A DNA stretch of 64,000 nt from NCBI GenBank assembly GCA_023055425.1, contig JALGPY010000004.1, positions 21,475,718 to 21,539,717 of the forward strand, written 5' to 3'. Below the pieces are notes generated by a model. That model did no database searches, was not told the origin of the DNA, and worked only from the letters and a program-made list of their open reading frames with translations. Position 1 is the first letter of the stretch, and the number at the start of each line of letters is the position of its first letter. Position numbers and translations under genes: made by a program. Of the stretch, positions 56,855-64,000 are shown piece after piece. The DNA is from Linanthus parryae. Its lineage: Eukaryota > Streptophyta > Magnoliopsida > Ericales > Polemoniaceae.

Positions 56855-57074
56855 TTACCCTGAGTTGCTCCTAGTACTCACCTTTCTGGGCGTAAGAAGC
56901 CTTAAGGGGGTGTCAACACTTAAGGTCTAGCTTCCCAGGTTATGGAATACATGATGGACACTTGACCCTGTTACAACCAAATTAAAATGTGATTTTCTTA
57001 TATTGGTATCTTACCATTTATGGAAAGAAGATGTTTTCTTGAGAAGGCCCGAGCTGGGAAATGGATATGGACAT

Positions 57075-58381
57075 TGAAAGTGTGAGTATGCAGATGCATA
57101 AGAAACTAATATACTCTAGAAGGGGGGGGGTGTTGAATAGAGTATGCCAACTTTTTTCAAAACTTGCTAACAAGTAGAAGAACTTGTGTAGACAAAGAAA
57201 TTCAAGGCCTTGAACGCAGGTTCAAGCCTTTGAAGAGTAGCAGAAAGTTTCAGAACAAGTATGCCTTTTTCAAGGCCTTGAAAACAAGTTCAAACGCTTG
57301 AAAAATAAACAGTTGTTGTATGCTGCAAAAGCTTTGAATGTAGATGAACTGAAAATGCACAAGACAAGTGATTTATAGAGTTCAGTCCACTTGGACCTAC
57401 GTCTCTACCTCAGGGATTAGATCCCTGCAGGATTTTCAACTCAATTCTTATTAATCAAAAGCTAATTCCTAGAACTCAAGCACAGAGAGTTCCCTTACTC
57501 TGTTACAGCTTGTGATTTTTCCTAACCTAACTAGTACCTACTCTAGCTAACTGATTAACTAAGAATTCTCTATTGTTCATCTTGAACAATCCGTGAGAAT
57601 GAATGTAGAAATAATACAGAAATGATCTACCAATATAGCTCTATACAAAAGATCACTTAAGTGTAGAAAACTACAGTGAAACGCAGTGAACTTCTGTGTA
57701 TGGATTGGAAGAGATGAAGAACTTCTTTGATGTTTGTCAATCCAGAATGCTTTCTCTGTATTTGCCCGTTGATAATTGTTTTGTCTTGTTGTTGTTGCTT
57801 CAAATTTGAGCTCTTTAAATACTTCAAACAACTCTGCAAATCTCTCCAGATTTTCAGCAACAACCTTCCTATTTTGTAGGCAACAGAGTTTGACTCCTTT
57901 GAGATCTTCTCCAACGGTTGAATGAATGTAATATTAAGAGATATTGTTGTAATCCTTCATTTAACCATCATGAGAAGATGTCAAACACGTCTGATTGATC
58001 ACATGATCAAAGTACTCAAGTGTTTCCAAATCTGCAGCAATCCCGTTTAGGAAACAATCCCGCAAAACTTAAAAACAATATTTCCTGCATTAATATAATA
58101 TGATTCTAAACATGTGTAACAGTTTGTCTTTCAACATCTAACGATAGGTAATCAAACATATGCAGGAGAGATACTAAAATAGATCAGAGAGTTAGCAGAA
58201 AAACTCCCCCTGAGAATATGCTTTCAGGTTTAACAATTTCAAGGCTTTGAATCCAGTTTCAAGTCCTTGAAAATAGCCAAAACTATTATCAAGCCTCTAA
58301 AGCTGATTCAAGGCTTTGAAAGCTGTTTCAAGTCCTTGAAATAGCCAAGCTATTTCAAGTCTTAAACAACCTGAGCTTTCA
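57075..58381 (-). repeat. Sirevirus 3' LTR
   Basis: About 1,307 bp. The inner end is set by the polypurine tract, the outer end by the inverted TGAAAG/CTTTCA termini. It includes eight TTCAAG...TTGAA palindromes in two clusters (57201-57302, 58238-58340) and a ten-G run at about 57123. Confidence 0.7.
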
Positions 58382-58400
58382 ATCTCCCCCTTGATGAAAG
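58382..58400 (-). promoter_or_regulatory. Sirevirus polypurine tract
   Basis: The - strand reads TTTCATCAAGGGGGAGAT up to the LTR start TGAAAGCTC. The 'ATCAAGGGGGAGAT' form is characteristic of Sirevirus elements. Confidence 0.8.
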
Positions 58401-58698
58401 GCAAAACCAAATTCTGTTTGATCCTTAGTCTCTGTAAAATAAATTGATTAGTCTACAATTTAAAGACACAATAATTTCTAAAAAAGATCCAACTTATTTA
58501 AATGCCAACAAAAACACATAAAAAGTTCAGCAGATAAAACCTAAATAAACCTAAACTGAAAACGGAAACCTAGAATTTTCTCCCCTTTTTTGAATTTCAT
58601 CAAAAAGATAGAAGATGTTGGATCAAGTGTCTGGAAAATTTTGAAAACTTAAAGAAATAATTAAAGCATAAAGAATGTGGAAGAAAGAATATGCAAGA

Positions 58699-59358
58699 TT
58701 AAGAGTCCTTCTCATCTTCCTGATCTCCTGTTTCTTCCTCACTTTCTTCACTGTTTTTCTGAACTTCTTGAGAGATCACATCTATTTCCTCAATGAAAGA
58801 ACTGATCTTTTCAGTAACACTGTTGAATAGGAAGGTGAGTCCTTCCAAGGCTTTCTTCCCATGCTTCAGCTTCTTCTTTACAGCTAACATTTTCTGTTGA
58901 GGAGAGGCAGTCTTTATACTCTTCTTACTTGCTTTTGATGCCTCTTGGGATGGATCTTTGTCAAGTTTCCCTTCGAGTTTCTCTTTGTTGGGCATGGCAT
59001 ACACACCATAAGATCCTGAAGAAGTGTCTGATTCTGAATCTTGAATAAGGATTTCCTTTCCTTTTCCTTTAGGCTCAGAGACTGTCTTCTTCTTGTCTCT
59101 CTTAGGGCTACCAATATGGATACCCTTCTGCTTATCTTGTGTAGATGCCGTATATTGTTTCTTCCTTGCTTGAGCTTGATCTTTTCTCACAATATTCTTG
59201 GGTGGTGAAGATTCTTCTTCTTCTTCAGAGACACTTTTTGACACAGAGTCCTCACTGGTTTTTTGAACCTCTTCCACTGTTGCTTTTCTCTTCTTCTCTG
59301 AGACAGGTTTTGAACCACCACCCATCTTGATTCGGTCTGAGGCTCTTCTTGTGCTCAT
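58699..59358 (-). CDS. Env-position ORF of the Sirevirus, 219 codons
   Basis: An open frame in the same strand as pol, starting about 470 nt after the pol stop. The product is highly charged: basic N-terminus (MSTRRASDRIKMGGGSK), Ser/Glu-rich middle, Lys-rich segment (KKKLKHGKKALEG), a short helix-forming stretch (residues about 175-200) and an acidic C-terminus. No signal peptide or membrane segment is evident, so the retroviral envelope analogy rests on position only. It is shorter than full-length Sirevirus env-like proteins and may be truncated. It could act in the nucleus, judging by its basic patches; that is speculation. Confidence 0.6.
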   Translation of the reverse strand: MSTRRASDRIKMGGGSKPVSEKKRKATVEEVQKTSEDSVSKSVSEEEEESSPPKNIVRKDQAQARKKQYTASTQDKQKGIHIGSPKRDKKKTVSEPKGKGKEILIQDSESDTSSGSYGVYAMPNKEKLEGKLDKDPSQEASKASKKSIKTASPQQKMLAVKKKLKHGKKALEGLTFLFNSVTEKISSFIEEIDVISQEVQKNSEESEEETGDQEDEKDS

Positions 59359-59828
59359 TAGGGTTAGGAAGAAGAAAATAGAGAGGTTGAATGATGCGGA
59401 ATGAAGGAGAAGAGGATAAATGCTGAAAGAGTTTGAGTTTCAAAAGGAAACTTGTATCTCTCTGATTCTAAAAAGATTTGCAAAGATCAGAGAAAATTTC
59501 AAACTATTATGCCGTTGAAAAAATAATATACTAATACTATTTTTGGCTAAAGCAAATTTTTGAAAGGGTAGGGGCTATATTAGGCAAATATCTACAGAGA
59601 TATCACCCAGTATAGAATGATCCAAGTTTATTGACTAATAGTGTAACAGATTCATTTTCAAGGATTTGAAAAGGCTTTCAAGGCCTTGAAATACTGTAAC
59701 ACAGTAATAGGTAAAAGATCAAAGCTTTGAACTGATTTTCAAGGCATTGAAAATCAGTTCAAACCTTTGTAAACACAAATAACTTACCTTTCTTACCTTA
59801 AGCTCCCCCTAAACCAATGCAGCCTTAT
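59359..59828 (-). other. Spacer between Sirevirus pol and env-position ORF
   Basis: Non-coding; contains palindromes at 59657-59670, 59677-59690 and 59738-59751. Confidence 0.6.
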
Positions 59829-62800
59829 TTAGCATTTGCAGTTCAATCTTAGAGTTGAGAACATTTCATCTGCTAATGGTTTGGTGAAGATATCTGCAAT
59901 TTGCATATTAGTAGCAACAAATTCAAGAACAATATAACCTTTCTCAGTATGATCTCTGATGAAGTGGTGTCTGACATCAATGTGCTTGGTTCTTAAGTGT
60001 TGTACTGGATTCTTTGTAATTGAAATTGCACTAAGAGGAATGCCTCTGAAGTCAAATACAAGGTCTCTTAGCTGTTGAGCAATCCATAGTACTTGTGAGC
60101 AACATGCTCCTGCAGCTACATATTCAGCTTCAGCTGTTGATAGAGCAACTAAATTCTGTTTCTTGGAATGCCAGCTAATCAAAGATGATCCAATAAATTG
60201 ACAGGTTCAAGAAGTGCTTTTTCTATCAACCTTGTAGCCTGCAAAGTCAGCATCTGAAAAACCACTTAAAGAGAAGTTAGAATGTCTTGGATACCAAAGC
60301 CCTAAGTCTTTGGTACCATTGAGATATCTGAATATTCTCTTCACAGCAGTTAAGTGTGATTCTTTTCGATCAGCTTGCAATCTAGCACACATGCATACAC
60401 TAAACATAATATCTGGTCTGCTTGCTGCCAGATAGATTAATGATCCAATCATGCCTCTATAATCTTTTACATTGACACTCTTACCAGCTTCATCCTTGTC
60501 TAAGGATAGTGTAGAGCTCATTGGGGGTCTTGGCTTCCTTGCTTTGAGCCATGCTGTATTTATTCAGCAAGTCTCTTGTGTACTTGCTTTGATTCAGAAA
60601 GATACCCTTCTTCAATTGATGTATTTGAAGTTATAGGAAGAAGGTTAATTCTCCCATCATGCTCATTTCAAACTCCCTGCTCATAAGACTTGAGAATTCT
60701 CTGCACAATTGATCATTAGTAGCTCCAAACAGTATATCATCAACATATATATGGACTACAAGTAAATCTTTCTCATGAGTCTTAATGAAAAGAGTCTTGT
60801 CTACTAATCCTCTTTTGAAATCATTTTCAAGTAAAACTTTTACAGTATTTCATACCAAGCCCTTGGAGCGTGTTTCAAACCATAAAGAGCGTTGTCAAGT
60901 TTGTAAACATGATCTGGAAAGTTGTAATTTTCAAAACCAGGTGGTTGTGCAACATAAACTTCTGCTTGTAAGTATCCATTCAAGAAAGCACACTTCACAT
61001 CCATTTGAAATAGTTTCATGTTCTTGTAAGATGAAAATGCAAGCAAAATTCTAATTGCTTCTAACCTGGCAACTGGAGCAAAGGTTTATTCATAGTCTAT
61101 ACCTTCTTCTTTATTGTAACCATGAGCAACTAACCTTGCTTTGTTTCTGATTACATTGCCACTTTCATCCAACTTGTTTCTGAACACCCATCAGGTACCA
61201 ATGACAGACTGGTTTATTGGTGCAGGAACCAGGTTCCAAACCTTATTCCTCTCAAACTCATTAAGTTCACTTTGCATAGCAATGATCCAGTCTGCTTCTT
61301 GTAAAGCTTCCTTCACAGTTTTTGGTTCTACAAGAGAAATAAAGGCATTAAAAGCACATAAGTTCTTCAACTGTGATCTAGTTTGTGTACCAGTGGTTGG
61401 ATCTGATATGATATTATCAACTGGATGGGATGAGAGATATTTAAATCTATTCCTTGGATACCATGGTTTAGGTTCACCACAAATCTTCTCAGGTCTTGAA
61501 GTAGTGGCTTTGTCACTTGAATCCTTCTGATCATCCTTTTCAAGGCTTTGAACTGTATTTTCAAGGCCTTGAGAACCATTTTCAAGGCCTGAAAATGTCT
61601 CCTATTTTCTTCTGAGCCTTTCTTGAATCCAAGTGGATTTTCAGTCTCTTCCTCTAATTCATGCTTGTTCAAATTCAAATCTGCAAAACTTTCACTCAAA
61701 GAACCATCATAGCTTTCATCAAAAATAACATGAATGCTCTCTTCAACCAGTTTGGTTCTTTTATTGTGAACTCTATAAGCTTTGCTATTCAGAGAGTAAC
61801 CAAGAAATATACCTTCATCACTCCTTGCATCAAACTTACCAAGATTGTCTTTTCCATTGTTATGGATAAAACAAGTGCATCCAAAGGGTCTGAAGTAAGA
61901 GATGTTTGGCTTCCTTCCTTTGAAAAGTTCATAGGGGGTCTTCTTTAGAATAGGTATGATCAGTCACCTGTTCAAAATATAGTTTGCTGTATTCACAGCT
62001 TCTGCCCAGTAGTGTTTTGGCAACTTGTTCTCAAGAAGCATTTTCCTTGACATATCTTCAAGAGTCTTGTTCTTTCTTTCAACAACACCATTCTGTTGAG
62101 TAGTTCTTGGAGCAGAAAAGTTGTGAAAAATACCATTCTTATCACTGAATAAATCAAACTCTAACTGATCAAGTTCTCTACCATGATCACTTCTGATTGA
62201 AGCTACCGGTAGGTTTTTCAAGTTTTGAAGTTCTCTGCAAAGCTTTGAAAATTCAGAGAGAGCTTCAGATTTTCTTTGAGAAACATAACCCAAGTGTATC
62301 TGGAAAAATCATCTACCACAACTAGCAAATACATTTTACCTTTTGGAGTAGGAGTCAGCATAGGACCACAGAGATCCATATGAAGTAACTCAATATGTTT
62401 AGTTGTACTTACAAACTTATTTGGCTTGAATGAGCTTCTGGTCTGCTTTCCTTGTGCATAGGCTTTTCATAACTCATCCTCTTTGAACTTGGTGGATGGC
62501 AATCCTCTTACCAAGTCTTTAAAGATCAATTTTTTCAGAGTATGCAAACTGATATGACCAAGTTCCCTATGTCAAAGCTTCGAATCTTCTTTCAAGGCCT
62601 TGAGACACTTCAAACTTTAGTCTGAAAAGTATAAACATTGTTTGATCTAGAGGCTGTGAGAATGCAATCTCCTGATTTCTCATTTTGCATCACACACTTT
62701 TCTTTATCAAATATAACTTTGTTGCCATTATCACAAAGTTGAGATACACTAAGCAAATTAAACTTTAAACCTTCAACCAAATAAACATCAGAAATAGAGT

Positions 62801-64000
62801 TTTCAGAATTTGTACCAACTTTTCCAATACCAAGAATATTGCACTTTCCGTTGTCACCAAGTGTTATTGAACCTTCTGAATGCTCCTTTAATTCTGAGAA
62901 TAGAGATCTCTTTCCACTCATGTGTCTTGAGCAACCACTGTCCATGAACCACTTCTGTTCTTTGGTGACAACCTGCAAACACCAATCACTGCCTTACCCA
63001 GCTGTTAGACCAAGTGTGGAATTTGGATTCATATTCATGATCAACCATGTTAGGTGGTCTAACCCCTTTAGGAACCCAAATCTTCTTAACCTGTCCTTTA
63101 AGTTGAAAAGGAAAAGTGTTCCTCATTATGTGAGGGTTTCTTCTTCTAAAAGGACAAGTCTTTTAACATGGCCAGTTTTACAGCAGTAATGACAAGTAGG
63201 AGAGGTTTTGTTTCCAGCTTTCACAAATCTGGCATTGTTTCTTCTTGGAAAGTTTGGATTGAATCCAATACCAGCTTTGTGAACAAACTGTGAACTTCCT
63301 CAAAGAATCAAGTTCAACTTCTGTTCTGATCCAGCAAGCTTGATTTTGACTAGTTCAGATTCTTGAAGTTTCTCAGTAATAGTAGTCTTTTGTCTTTCTA
63401 AATCATCAACATGATGTCTTAGATTAACAAGGTTGTCATTCACAGAGGAGTTTTCAGTGACTACTTCCTTGACTTGTGTTTTCAAGGCTTTGAAACTGGT
63501 TTTCAAGGCCTTGAAATCACTGTCAGTTTTCTTCTGAGAGATTTCAAGATTCTGATTTAGGCAAACAAGTTGTAAATTTTCTTTTGCTTGCTCATGAACT
63601 TTTTCTTTCAAAAGCCTGATCTCTTTCAGATAATCTTCCTCATTTAAAAGCATTGTTCTGAGATATTCTGAAAGAGCTTATTTTGGCTTTGAAATTAAAC
63701 AGTTAACCATTACCGCAATGTTCTTTTCAAAACTATCATCATGCTTGGCCATGAGGCATAGATTGGCATGTTCTTCTTCAGATTCAGATTCACTGGAGCT
63801 GTCTGGATCGATCCATGAAGCTATCATGGCTTTCTTTCTTCTGTCATGATCTTTCTTCTGAAAGTTCTTGCTCTTTTTCTGTGGACAATCTCTTATCAAG
63901 TGTCATGCATCACCACACTCAAAGCAGTTCATAACTTTTGACTTGTTTTGTGAAGAGGACTTACCTTTGTAGTCCTTGCTGCTGGATTGCCTATGCCTTT
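59829..64000 (-). pseudogene. pol: Sirevirus gag end and pol, multiple breaks
   Basis: On the - strand the zinc knuckle (about 63930-63889) is CX2CX4HX4C but a GGA is TGA inside it. A coiled-coil linker follows (63653-63300), then protease (WFMDSGCSRHMSG, D-S-G at about 62945), integrase (DHGRELDQ; TTQQNGVVERKNKT at about 62090), a variable linker with FKALK-type repeats (about 61600-61540), and RT (FQMDVKCAFLNG; YGLKHAPRAWY; intact YVDD at about 60735-60746). RNase H (STAEAEY at about 60130) has another GGA-to-TGA change near 60205. Several frameshifts break the rest. The active-site motifs persist, so decay is moderate. Confidence 0.88.

Larger units (their letters stand above)
57201..63515 (-). 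repeat. Dispersed 14-bp palindrome TTCAAGGCCTTGAA
   Basis: Copies (perfect or with one to three changes in the centre or an end) at 57201, 57221, 57269, 57289, 58238, 58258, 58307, 58327, 59657, 59677, 59738, 61539, 61560, 62591, 63481 and 63502. Often in pairs 20-24 bp apart. Present in the LTR, the 3' spacer and coding linkers of gag and pol, where it encodes FKALK or LKALK. Confidence 0.9.
57075..64000 (-). mobile_element. Sirevirus-type Ty1/copia element, reverse strand, cut by window end
   Basis: On the - strand: gag zinc knuckle and pol (63999-59829), an ORF in env position (59358-58699), polypurine tract and a 3' LTR (58381-57075, ends TGAAAG...CTTTCA). The 5' LTR lies beyond 64000, so the target duplication cannot be tested; GACAT (57070-57074) is the predicted sequence. 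Pol style and the ORF between pol and LTR are established Sirevirus traits. The whole element is sprinkled with a 14-bp palindrome. Confidence 0.85.

Noticed and set aside
57577..57914. Overlapping 84-85-codon - strand frames
   Set aside because: Inside the Sirevirus LTR; no conserved motif.
1..64000. Integrated pararetrovirus or other virus sequence
   Set aside because: All RT, integrase and gag motifs fit LTR retrotransposons; no movement protein or caulimovirid-type arrangement was seen.

Overview
This window comes from a plant nuclear genome, almost certainly an angiosperm, in a transposon-dense region. Every recognisable coding segment belongs to a plant transposable element: Ty1/copia of Angela/BARE and Sirevirus type, Ty3/gypsy of Tat/Ogre and chromovirus type, a CACTA DNA transposon and a Tourist-like MITE. 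No ordinary host gene, rRNA or tRNA gene was found, and the species cannot be named from the sequence. Layout: 1-2401 is a decayed gypsy 3' end with its LTR, followed by the start of a broken ORF. Copia-1 (2402-7336, target duplication GAGGG) sits inside that ORF, which resumes at 7337. A large inverted duplication follows (about 8909-10290 on +, 11650-13040 on -), then an Ogre-like integrase remnant (13074-14142) and its ~210-bp tandem repeats. Copia-2 (14526-20619, target duplication AATAT) splits those repeats. Next come a reverse-strand gypsy gag remnant with primer site and LTR (21056-23448), another gypsy LTR (23590-25175), and chromovirus-like gag and LTR pieces (25178-26207). The centrepiece is a 21.6-kb Tat-lineage element (26208-47835). 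Its 627-bp LTRs differ at about 7 positions and are flanked by GGTAG. On the + strand it has an uninterrupted 1,535-codon gag-pol frame that lacks the protease and the reverse-transcriptase palm but keeps an archaeal-type RNase H and an integrase with a complete D,D35E triad. On the - strand it carries a five-exon gene for a plant-mobile-domain (PMD) protein whose splice phases all agree. Between them are a 55/56-bp tandem array and a small antisense ORF with a TATA box. Copia-3 (33993-42222, target duplication TCAGC) interrupts the last PMD exon. Its two 1,438-bp LTRs look identical, yet its coding region is wrecked, so it was probably mobilised in trans. The right side (47841-64000) holds the rest of the interrupted chromovirus-like LTR, a MITE (49029-49341, TSD TTA), a solo LTR (50025-51435, TSD GGATG), a gypsy pol scrap, a 3.4-kb CACTA element (53439-56854, TSD TTA) and a reverse-strand Sirevirus running off the end, with an env-position ORF and a dispersed 14-bp palindrome. 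LTR differences give an order of insertion that fits the nesting: copia-3 youngest, then the giant Tat element and copia-1, then copia-2. Several elements cannot make a working replicase but retain intact cis signals, so the common theme is parasitism on replicases supplied from elsewhere in the genome.
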